Assembly (NCBI RefSeq): GCF_001540865.1
Contig: NC_033639.1
Location: 6,068,045-6,132,044, forward strand
Length of the DNA stretch: 64,000 nt
Direction: 5' to 3'
Source: Ananas comosus
Taxonomy: Eukaryota > Streptophyta > Magnoliopsida > Poales > Bromeliaceae
A program made the position numbers and the translations under genes. Below, piece by piece: positions 32,001 through 44,623 of the stretch. Below the pieces are notes generated by a model. It did not search any database. It was not told the DNA's origin and was given only the letters and a program-made list of their open reading frames with translations. The stretch's first letter is position 1; every line of letters begins with the position of its first letter.

Positions 32001-35000
32001 CATGCTTTGATGAATAAGAATTCCTTTCAAGCTCTATCTAACTTTGAATGTTTTGATGGTGGAGCCAAGGCATAAAATATCATAACCATCTTCTTGACGG
32101 AATGATAATGAAAGTATATCAACATAACCTGTTAGGTATTTTAAAATCTTCTTATCGGATCAAGGACATCTGGTATAAACTATAAAGTAAGTTTCCAGAA
32201 TTGCTTTCCTGTAGGATTTTTTTTACATTTACACAACCAGACATTCTAATTGTGTTAATTTGAAAGTCTCTTGGTACTCTGTTGTGCTAGCTGTGAAAAC
32301 TAATTAATTTTGGAGAATATTGAGACAGCCTCTAAACTTCTCTCTCAAACACTTTGTCCTTGAACTTTCTTTATTGCAATTCCATTATTGGCCACTTAAA
32401 CTTTTCGCTTTAACACTTTGGTGCTTGAACTTCCTCACATTGCTATTCCGTTCCGGACATCAAAAAATCTGACTTCTCATGACTTTTCCTTGTAAGATAA
32501 CCTTTTAACCTTGTTTCAGGTACTAAAACTGGAAGTTCCTTTACCTGAAAAGCGGATGTTCAAGGATGGAACCCCAGTATATGAAAAATTTTAGGAAATA
32601 CGATGTTTAAGTAGAAGTTTAGGGACTAAGTTGTAATATCGAGATAGCCTAGTAATGCAGTTTATCCTACTAATACTATGGAATTGGTATTATTCTGTTA
32701 CTCTTTTTCAGGGTCATGCAAAATCCGGACAATCCCAACGGTACGATCGATTGAGAACATGCACTTTATGTGGGATGGAACAGCTTGTTTTTGAAACCCC
32801 TCCAAGATTTTGTGCATTATGTTCCAAGCAAATCAACCCTAGAGGACCCTACTATGAAAACACGGCAAAAGGAGATTATCCACTTTCTTTCTGTAGCAAA
32901 TGCTTCAAAGTTCCTGGTGAAGTTATAAAGACTATTAATGGAGATGTTCCGAAGGTTAACTTAGATGAGAGATGGTGTTATGCTGAAACAGATACTAAAG
33001 ATGAACCAGTAAGTGCATATCCTGCGTTATGACAAGGCAATTTTACTTATATATTCGTGCAGAATTATCTGTTTGCACATATACTCTTTAAAAATCTGAA
33101 TTTTCATATGTACCCTGTTGACAGTGTGATTTGAGAGAGGGAACTATACAATTTATTTTTCTTCTTCTTCTTTTCTTTCTTTTTTTTTTTTTTAATGAAA
33201 GAAGGGGGCCCTGTGGGCTTTTTTTTGGGTGGGTTGGGGGGGGTGGTGGTGTTGGAGGAGGGCTGGTGGTGTTGGTGCCAAAGGGTTGGTTTAGTTTGGA
33301 GGTATATTTGTATGTGCAATGGTATATTCGAGTGACATATGTTCTTGAAGGGCTTACGTACGCATAAATGTAAATGATAAATGTTGTAGGGGTTATATAT
33401 GCAAATATCACTTTCTTTGTCATAATTCATCTCATGCCTTTTCTGTGAATTGGCAGTGGCTCACCTGTGTAAAGTGTAATAGTTGGGAACATCAAATTTG
33501 TGCTCTTTTCAATGGAGAAATTAATCAAGGGCTTAAAGTAGAACATACTTGCCTACACTGCATATTAGAGGAGCTAGAAAGCGGAGGCCGTGAACCGTTG
33601 CAACCAAGATTGGTTTTTGAAGCACAAAACTTACCAACAACTATGCTGAGCGACCACATTGAGCAAAGGCTTTTCCATCGTCTTAATCAAGACAGGAAGA
33701 ACAGGTCAGATGCCCTGGGAAAGAATATTGAAGAGGTAAACTTTCCTTCTTTCTCTATGCTGGTTTTATCATTCATGAAGTTGTTTGTTAGTGTGTAAAG
33801 CTCATGCACTTTATCACAAATAAGCAATTTTTCAAGCTTCGTGTGCATCGCATTGTATGTATTGTCAAGATTTAAGGAATAGAATAGAAAGACGTATGAC
33901 ACTTATAAAATGACTCCTTACATATTGTATGGTTTGGAAACAGTCATGTCGTGCGTTTCCTTCCTCGTTTCCTCTATCTTTTTTCCTATTCTTTTTTCTA
34001 TCGTTCCTTCTTGATGCCCTAATTTGTCTGCAGTGTGACCAATGCATAGCTATTAGTGGTTGGGACTATGTCCACTATATTTTGGCTAGATTGAGTTGTG
34101 ATCTGAGTTTGGTGTGATACGGTTTTCTTTTGTTTAGTCTGCGCATGACAAGTTGGTTTAGGTTGAGTTTGCTTTAAGCATNCTAATTTGTCTGCAGTGT
34201 GACCAATGCATAGCTATTAGTGGTTGGGACTATGTCCACTATATTTTGGCTAGATTGAGTTGTGATCTGAGTTTGGTGTGATATGGTTTTCTTTTGTTTA
34301 GTCTGCGCATGACAAGTTGGTTTAGGTTGAGTTTGCTTTAAGCATGATATAAAAACCTAAAATGTTTCGTTAGACACTTGGTCCTTGGGATTTGACCCCA
34401 ATGTCATTTTATCCTTAGATTTTGAAATGTAACAATTTAGTCCCTGAATTTTGTTTTTGCTTAATAATAAAGTCCTTATGTTAGGCCTTGTTTGGTATTG
34501 TGTTTGTTTTTTATTTTTTAAATAGAATTTTGTATATAAAATGGTGTAAGAATGGATAGTGGATTTGCTTGCAATTAGTGTTTGAAAAGGCGCACGCCTC
34601 AGCACCTAGGTGGGCCTTAGCGTAGCTGAGGCGTAGTGCCCTCTCTGAAGCATGCGCCTAGGCTTTGAGGTGTGCGCCTCTGATACGCCTTGTGATATTT
34701 AAATTTAATGGGTCTAAGGTTTGGGCTTTCGGGTCTTGAACTTTTCAACTTATATTCTAAAATGTTAAGGGATTGAAAAAAAAATTCCCTAATTTGAACC
34801 CTTTCTTCCTCATTTCTCTTGGTCATTCTCTCTTCCCCCAATGGCAACAAGGCAGCAAGTGCTTTTAAGTTGAAAATTGTAACATCTTTTTTTTTTTTCT
34901 TTTGAGTTTGGAACATTTATGTATGTGATTTCTTTGCTTGTTTATAGTTATTTTATTTTTGTTTGGCTTGGAATTTTTATGTAATATATCAATTTAAACT

Positions 35001-38000
35001 AGACTTGTTAAGAGTGTTTTATTTTTATTAAAAGTGTGCATCACCTTTTTGAGGCACGCGCCGCGGTGTGCCTCACGACTCCAGAAGGCCTTCATGCCTT
35101 TTCTCACCTCGCGACTTCTTAAACATTGTTTGCAATCCTTTCATCCGAGATGTTTTTTTGGCAACAATAAACAAAAACTTGAAAATAATTTTTTTATTGT
35201 TTTAAACAAGTTGACATCCATCACTTAGCCGGATGCATTCTATCGAAGGTTATAAATAGCGGATGGCGGGGACATAATGTTTGCAGAGTCTCATAGCGGA
35301 AAGCGGATAGCAAGCGCCAAAGCGGGCGCTATGAACCCATCGCGGGTTTCATAAAAGCAAATTTAGTATGTTTATGTCTCATATAAAAAATATATATATA
35401 TAATTTTGAAGAAAAGACAACTAATCATACTTTTTTTTAGTATTGCAAGCCTATATATATTTAATCTCATTATCTATTAAGAGTTTAAGATTAACTTTAA
35501 AATATTTAGCAAACCAAAAAGACAACACTGGAAAATCTATAATCCATTAACAATATAATCATTTTTTTAGCCCGTTTGTACTTTTTAAAGGTTTGGGCTC
35601 ATAGCGTACGCTTTCCGAATGCTTTGTAGCGGCCGTGCCGCTAAAGCGGCCGCTATGAACCCGATCCGCTATATACTTCTTTACATATCATAGCGTACCG
35701 GTAGCATATAAAATCTGCTATAGCGGCCGCTATGGCTGGCATAGCGACCGCTAGTTAAAACACTGATTCTAACCTAACCAACTATAGCAACAAAAAAAGT
35801 CATTCTTTCAACATATCAAATTATATAGATTTAGTGTTTTAAAAAATATGAAAAGGTGGCAACAATAACAAACGAGTTAGTCTACTGTTTCAAAATAAGG
35901 CACATGAGGACCATCATTAAGCTTTTCTTTGTTGGGCACGTTGTGCAGAGCGTGCTGACTGTGCTGGTGTATAAAAGAGTTCGTGTGCCGTAGCATGCCG
36001 GTGTGTCATGCGTACCAATGGCACACTGGCATGCTCTGTGCCAAGGAATATAAATGCCCATCGGCATGGGCAGTATCTACCGTGCCGTATCGTGCCAACT
36101 AGATGGAGCCAGATTAAACTTTTAGGGTTTAAATTTGTAATCAACCAATCACAAAAATTCCACACTCGTAAAGAGTAACTTTTTCCGGGGGATCCTACCA
36201 CTACAGGAACAAAGGGTTAAGTTTATGCAGTCTCAACCCTGCATGTGGAAAGGTGTTCTTTTCCAATTTTGAACAATTTTTGGATTTGTTCTTGAACGGT
36301 ATAAACTTACAAACTAGTAACTTTTATACAAACTTGTAACCTCTATACATTATACAAACACTGTGTTGTGCTTCCATTATATTAGCTTAATGGTCTTGAT
36401 TGAATCTTTTCCTTTGCTTAAATTTCAGGTACCAGGAGCAGAAGGTCTAACAGTGCGAGTTGTTTCATCAGTCGAGAGGAAATTGGATGTGAGGCCACTT
36501 TTTCACGACATCTTTAAAGAAAAATATCCGAAAGAATTCCCTTACAAGTCAAAGGTGTAGTTTTCTCGTTTTAACATAATTTTATGCAGTCGTTTATTTT
36601 TCCCTTTACATTTTAGTCTTCCATATTAATACTAAGCTATTCTTTTCTGTTCAGGCCATTTTGTTGTTTCAGAAGATTGATGGTGTTGATGTTTGCCTTT
36701 TTGCAATGTATGTCCAAGAGTATGGTTCAAAATGTCCTTTTCCAAATCAAAGACATGTCTATCTTTCGTACATAGATTCTGTTAAATACTTCACGCCTGG
36801 AATAAAAGCTGCGAGCGGAGAGGCTCTTCGGACGTTTGTGTATCATGAAATATTGGTAAAGATAGTCCTTTATATCTTCCTATTGGTCTTGCCATTTTTC
36901 TTTTTTATCTATTACACAATTAATAACAAATTTGATCCCTGAAGTTTCACTCAATATCGTACTGATTTCCCACAGTCACACTTGAATCCTTGAAGTTTGT
37001 TATGTGCGACATTAGTTCATTCATTCTATGCCTGGAAAAAAGTGCCATTCATTCCGTGTCTGGAAAAAAGTGCTACGTTAATACTATCATTAGACTTTCC
37101 TTTCCATGGAATAAAACTCCAAGGATGATATATATAGCTGAGGTCAAACCTTAAGGTCAAATTGAAAGAGAGGCTTAATGGAGTCAATTTCTCAGATCAA
37201 ATTGCTGTAAATTCTTACTTTTGAGGGTGAAACGTGGATCAAACTTGATGGACTTAATTTGTAGTTAGCCCATTCCAGTTGTCTTTTTTTTTTTTTTGAT
37301 AGAGAGATAATTGATTGGTCTCAATTTATGCCTATAAATATCTAGATTGGGTACCTGGACTACTGCAAGAAGCGAGGTTTTGTGAGTTGCTCTATATGGG
37401 TTTGCCCATCAGTGAAGCGCGATGATTACATTCTGTACTGTCATCCGACTATCCAGAAGATGCCAAGGGCAGAAAAACTTCGTGATTGGTATGTATTTTT
37501 GAGTGATTTATTGAACCACCAACCACCAATCTTTTGCATATATATACCCCCTGCAAATTAGTGAAAACTAGTTTAGGGCCCGCGCTTCGCGGCGGATCAA
37601 CATCGATAATCTAAAATCTCAGTTTGATTTTCGATTTAAATTTTAAATTTAAATTTAAATTTTATAGTAGAATTTTAAACTATCATTCAAATTTAAAATT
37701 CTAAATTGATGAATTTCAAATAAACATCTTTCAGACATAGATTTTAAATATTATTTTTAACTTTTAAATATCAAATATCAAATTTAAAATTTTAGGTTTC
37801 AAATATTAGATTTTATATTTTAAATTTTAAAATTCAAAATTTGAATATAGAATGTAAAATTTAAAATTTAGGAACTGAAATTTAAAGTTAAAATATGTAA
37901 AATTGAAATTTAGTTTTATTAATTAAGATAAAATATAAATTTTTAAATTTTAAGTTTTAACTTTTAAATTTCAAATTTTAATATTTTAAATATTAAATTA

Positions 38001-40147
38001 TAAATTGAATTAAAAATTCAAATATTAAATTTCAAATATTAAAATTTCATTTCAAATTTTAAGATTTAAATTTTAAACTTCAAAGTTTATATTTCAAATT
38101 TAAATTTAAATTTTACCTAATTAAAATTTTAAATATTTAATTTTAAATTTAGATTTGAAATGTAAAGTTTTTAACTTAAATTTTAAAATTTTACCATTTT
38201 GAATTTACACTGTGAGATAGAGAAGAGAGAGAGAGGGGGGCCAACTCGAGGGGGGGGGGGGGGAGAGAGAGAGAGAGGGGCCGCTCGAGGGGGAAGAGGT
38301 TGACGGAGAGAGAGAGAGACGCGCGCCCGCCTGCCCGCCCGTGCCTCCGCACTGTCCGCCCTGCGCGCCTGCCTGCCCGCGCCCGTGCCACGCGGCGCCT
38401 CGCCACGCGCGCCCGCCTGCCCGAGCCCGGTGCTCGCGCTCGTGCTCGCCCGCGTCTCCGCGCTCGCCGCCACCTATCCCAAAACTGAGGATTCATATAT
38501 ACTATAGATGTGCAAGACCAAAGTAAAGTTAGTGTTTGGGTTCATACCACTGTAAATCTTTCTTTTTTGCATGTGTGCCTCTTTCGAGTATCTATACCAG
38601 AACAGCACTGCTTGTGCAACCCCTTGCAGGGGCATGAATGCAAAAATAAGTACTGTTTTCAAGGGCATGAATGCAGATACCAACTTTGCAGGTTTATTTG
38701 AATAACTAGACAGATTTGTGGGTGGTATATAGTCAATAAACCCAATGAGAGAACAAATACCGAGTTTAATACTTCTTTATTGGTCTAACTGAGTTCAAAT
38801 TAATTTTTTTGCAGGTACCATAAACTGATCAGCAAGGGTACCATTGATGATGTTATTGTCGAGCACACTAACTTACATGATCGTTTTTTCTTATCCACTG
38901 GTGAGCATAACACAGCTACTGCTGCGAATTTACCGTATTGCGAGGGTGATTACTGGCCAGTTGAAGCAGAAGTGCTCCTTAAGGATGACTCTGGGAGCAC
39001 TTCTCAGAAGAAAGGGGCAAAGGCTGCTAATGATAGGATGCTTAGGGCATACAAACGTGGCTCTGTAGAAAGAGATCCGAAGGATATGTCACTTATGAAC
39101 AAGGTTGGTCTATTATCGTCCTTTGTTGTTATTAGATGAAAAACTATATAATGCACACCTTAACAACTTAAATGCACAAGTAAAAATGATAGTAGAAATC
39201 GTTAGTTCTTTTCTTTTGCAGGTAATAAGCTAATAATAGATCTATTATCGTCTAGTAATTTTATTTATATTAGAAGCAAAACTGTATAATGCACTCCCCA
39301 ACTACTTAAAATGCGGCAGTGGAAATGATAGTAGAAATTATTATTATTATTTTTTGAATTATAATTGATATTTGAATACAATACAATTAAGTTATTGTCG
39401 AAGAACTTTGAGAGTAAAGATGAAAAGAACAATTTTTATTGTTTGAGATTCGACTGTGAATAAGTTTGAATATCTAGATTTAATCTTATATTAGTATTAG
39501 ATTAATTGATGAGAGAAGATTTGTCATATCTAATTTGCTCAAACAGAAAATTCTAATATTTGAATATAATCCTATAATTTGAATTAGAGAAGATTTGTAA
39601 AATCCTGTGCATATAAATAGGTGAGATAAGGTTTTTTGGATAAATAAGAACTATAGTATAGTTACACGTGAAAATTTTATGTAAAAAATTGTTAGTTCTT
39701 TTTAAGGGGGAGGTGAATTTGTGATTGTCCTTGAAATTCCTTAATATTAGTTAACAATCCTGTTCGGATGTGTTATGTTGAGTATTGGGTTGCATAGCTG
39801 AAGGTCTTTCAGAAAGTAAGACATTTCCAAATTTCTTAAATTCGGATAGCAGTGTTTTAAAAAGCCCAAGGCGCACCAAGGCGCAAAAGGCTGATAGAGC
39901 CTAGGCGCAAGGCGCAAGGCGCAGGCGCGCGCCTGAGAGAGGTGAGGCGCACAATTAAAACAAATAAACATACTTTTTTAATAATTATTAAAGGACAATG
40001 AATATTCTTTAAAAATCATATTACACAATAGATATTTTATGAATAACCAAAAAATCATATCGTCGGAAAAAAAAAGTGTTTACTGTTTCAGCAATCAGCA
40101 AAGAGTGTTTACTGTTTCAGCAATCAGCAAAAAGGAAAAAAATAGAG

Positions 40148-40190
<43 letters not shown>

Positions 40191-43100
40191 TTTACTGTTA
40201 AAAAAAAGTGTTTACCAAAAGAAAAAAAAGAAAAAACAAGTGTTTACTGTTTACACAAAAAAGAAATGTCACGCCCCGGGATCCCTTTTCAATTTAAAAC
40301 AGAGCGGAAAAGCGTCTGAAAATTTTTTTGAAAACCTGACCCCAGAGTATGCCAAATCCGCCACAAATACAGGAAATCCACTGTTCACACGGACAGAGTC
40401 TCCCCTGTATTTGCACGGCGTCGATCAAATACACAGTACAACCAGGATACAACCACAATCAGATGAATATAAAGATAACTATACATTCATACATTCACCA
40501 TTCACATTACAGTTTTTACATTCAAGGTTTAAACAGAAATCCACAAAAATCTTTTGAAAACCGTTTCCTACACAGAAACTTTATTCTTTTAAAAACGCTA
40601 CCACGAGGGGTAGAAAACCTTTTATTTTACAAAATCCAGAAATCCACATTTTCGAATGTAAATAAATACTGAACCACNGCGCGCCTTTTAAATCACTGTC
40701 GGATAGTTTTGATTATTTCAGTGTGTATTTATATTGTGTAGTCATTTCTTTTGTATAAATATTTTCTGCATCATCTTTCTGTATATCACTTTAAAACCTA
40801 TACTTTCTTAAAAATTTATTAGCTTTTATCTATTTTTTTTCTCCTATCTATCTCCCATAAATAAACTTTTTCACGTTGTGGCCGCCTGTCTATATTATTC
40901 ACTCAAGCAGTGGAGAGTATACAAAGGCTTTGGCATATTTTATTTCGGCAGTAGAACGAAACCTCTTTTGACCAGAGCTTTAAAGGATTAAGGCCTCGAT
41001 TGTGATTACGTGCACGCTATCTACAGTATAGAGAGAAGGGAGTTAAAAAGAAAAGAAAGGATTGTCAATTGTAATTTAAATTTTATTAGTTGAGAATGCA
41101 ATGTTATCAATTGTTTTTGTCTCTATTCTGTCCACAGTATTCTCTGAAACTTATTGCCTCAGTGATGTCAGCTTGACTAATTTTTCATCTTTAAATTCTT
41201 TTGATTCAACAGCTTGGTGACAAAATCCGCCCAAAGAAGGAAGAATTCATTATGATTTATTTGCAGTATACTTGCAAGCACTGCCGTCTTCCTATCATGT
41301 CTGCAGAAAAATGGAAGTGCACAACATGTAAAATGTTTATGCTTTGCAACCAGTAAGTTACTGACACTTAATCTCCCATGTTTTTGTTTTGATTTGATTT
41401 GATTTGATTTGATTTGATTTTTGTATACTATATGTCTGAGTAGATTTACTCAATCAGTAGGCTCCGATTCATATTTTTTATGGCTTTGCATTCTTGACCA
41501 TTTGTGTAGAGATATCTACCTATGTAGGCCTGTAAAATTATCTGCTTACATATACCACCGTTCCAATTCTGAACTTTCATACATGCCCCTCAGAATCTCA
41601 AGTCTTAGATACCTTTGTACTTACAGAGAAGCACCTAATTCGGAATTTTTTTCTATATTAAAACAACTTCACCCTATTAATTGAATGGCTCTTATGTATG
41701 AAGCTCCTTCAGATTTACTGGGGTACATGTATAAATTAGAAGATTTTACCAGGATGTGCATGTGAAATTGTTGAAACTCCTGCCATGCAAAACAGGCCAT
41801 TTAGGATGACTATGTATCAGGGAAGTTATCATTTATTATTATTTTTTTGGTTGTAGTTAATTTTGGTCTTTGTATTGCAGGTGTTATACTATGGAACAGC
41901 AGCGGGAACACAATGACAAGCACCCTAGTATTTTGAAAGAAAAGCACTCCTTCCGATTAGTGAGTGTCAGAGCTTCGTGCTTCTATATGTTTGTCTTCTA
42001 GTGTAAATTTTCTTTATCTTATTATTATTATTATTTTCAGATTCAGCAAAATGCTCTTCCAGATACCGATGATGGAGATGAAACATTACGAAGTGAATTT
42101 TTTGACACCAGAACTGTGTTTCTGAATCTTTGCCAAAACAGGCAATACCAGTTCGGTACCCTTCGTAGGGCAAAACATTCAACAATGATGCTCCTTTATC
42201 ATCTGAGTAATTCACTAGTCGGTAATGCAGGGAACCTGGGAGAACAATCTGTGCAGGTGTCACATTAATTTTGTTTTGAGTCTTTAGCATAATATACGTG
42301 CAAATCATCTATTTACGTAGATACGTCTGTGAATGTCTGTGAAACTCAGAAAATTTTTATACGCCCCTCCAAAGTGCGATGTGTTGCAAAAATACCTGTA
42401 AGAGAGCATCCAGTTTATGGTTTTTGCGCTAGAAAGTCTTTATAAAAAAGGGGCATTTCTGTAGAAGAAAATTTTGCAGGCAATACATATGCAAATATTT
42501 CTTATTTTTTGTTAGGGACCACTTAAAGCTGTATTTATTGATCTTTTAGTTACCTTCTTTCATTTCTGGATTGCGATTTTCCTTTCTCACTATTTGCAGG
42601 AAGGAGCTGCTCATATTGATCATGGAGTGGTTGATAATGCCACCAAAGCGGATAATCCTATGCTACCTAATAAAGGGAATCAACACAAGCAAACTATAGA
42701 GGTATATTAATACAAATTATGTATTGCATGTAGATGCCTGTAAAATTTGACATACTCCTTGAGAGTGCAGTTTTGTACAAAAATATCCTCAGGTTAGGGA
42801 GTCGTCCATTTAATGGGGAGAAGATGGTTTTTTATTGGAATTAGTTTTTTAATGAGGGCCAGCAAATACAATGGTATTTTCTGGAATTAGTTTTTGTATT
42901 GGAATACAAGGGCTAGCAAAGAGGGCATTGTTAAAGAGGGCCAGCAAATAGAAGGGTTTTTGTATTGGAATTAGTTTTTTAAAGAGGGCCAGCAAAAATG
43001 TAGGAAGCTAAGTTTCTAAAGGGCGTACATGAAGATTCAGATGGTGGTGACAAACATGAAAAAATAATTTTGCAGGGTTATATATGTAAACATCATAATT

Positions 43101-43390
43101 TTGCAGGGTTATATATGTAAACATCTTAGTTTAGTTAAATATAATCCCATGCTAAATTTGTTTATCTATTTTCTTCTTTCTTTATTGTGATTTGTGTTTC
43201 TCACTATTAACAGGAAGGAACTACACATCATGATAATGATATTGCCTGTAATGCTACCATGCCTGATAATTCTGTGCTGGCTAACAAAGAGAATCCAAGA
43301 AAACAAACTATGGAGGTACTTTCTGCAATTTTTATTTCTTTATATACATATATGTATATATGTATATATATATATATGTATATATATATG

Positions 43391-43458
<68 letters not shown>

Positions 43459-43685
43459 GAACTAGGCTACTATGCTATTAATAGCACCAAGTCATTGGTG
43501 CTACCAAGTTTTTGGTCATTGGATTAAGAGATGTACGGTTATGATGATGTGGGCCCCCTAGGGTTGAGTGGGTGGTTGGTTGAATAGTATAATCTAACGG
43601 GTGAAAATGATCGAAAGGGTAGATCTAACGGCGGAAAACTTGGTAGCACCAAGTGCTTCGTGCTATTAATAGCATAGTAGCCGGA

Positions 43686-43725
<40 letters not shown>

Positions 43726-44592
43726 TTGTGGTAAACTGAATTCTTTTATGCCATTTACAACTAATTTTGTTAATATATGCTGCGATTTTCTTTTTTTAGC
43801 TAAGTATTTAAGGTTGTCCTTAATGTCATTAATCAACCACAGGATCTCTTTATATGATATCTGTTCCATACATTAAAGGGATCATTTGTAGACTGATAGG
43901 AAGTCCAATGGTTTTTCACAGTAAAGCTTTTTGTTTGGATATCTCGTTACTAACCATTGGTACCAAACAGCTTGATTAAAATATATTCACCAGTTTGTTG
44001 ATGACAAAAGGATGTGATCTACAACTGCTTATTTACCTCCAATTTGATGCTTTACATATTTTAAAATTGAACACCACTATCCAATCTTATCAGCGACCTG
44101 GTAGTTTTTTGCTTCGAAAGTTTGCTCTCCTCTGGCTTTTGATCCTACTAAAAGCTTCTTGCTACAGCATAAACCATGCTTTTAGGGACTAGAAGCTAAT
44201 AGATTCCCGGCAGTTCTGAAGTTGCTATAGATTTTTATTTATTTTTGGCTTGTGCTTCACAAGAAGAGAATCCCTAAGCATCATGGAAGGAAACATTTCC
44301 CTTTCTAACTACACGTGCTGTAACTGATTTAGGATGCGCTTGATGCTCTGGTGCATGCATCACGATGCAAAGCTCCTCATTGCATGCTGTTGTTGTGCAA
44401 CAAAGTGAAAAGACTTTTCCATCATGGAAGCCGTTGCAGTGTTCATTTTAATGGAGGGTGTGATCTGTGTGGGAAGATGTGGTCTCTTATCCTACGCCAT
44501 GCCTTTTTTTGTGTGGAGTCTGACTGCTGTGTGCCTCGTTGCCAGTATGTACTCTCTCTCTCTCTCTCTCTTGCCTGTGTGCCAATACGTGC

Positions 44593-44623
<31 letters not shown>

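Noticed and set aside
39846..40266. Frame with a poly-RE stretch (40039 onward) as a gene
   Set aside because: The stretch is a GA microsatellite between an intronic repeat and an LTR fragment, inside a HAC intron.
43194..43481. Frame ending in an [12 protein letters not shown] tail
   Set aside because: It is a translation of a TATATG microsatellite.
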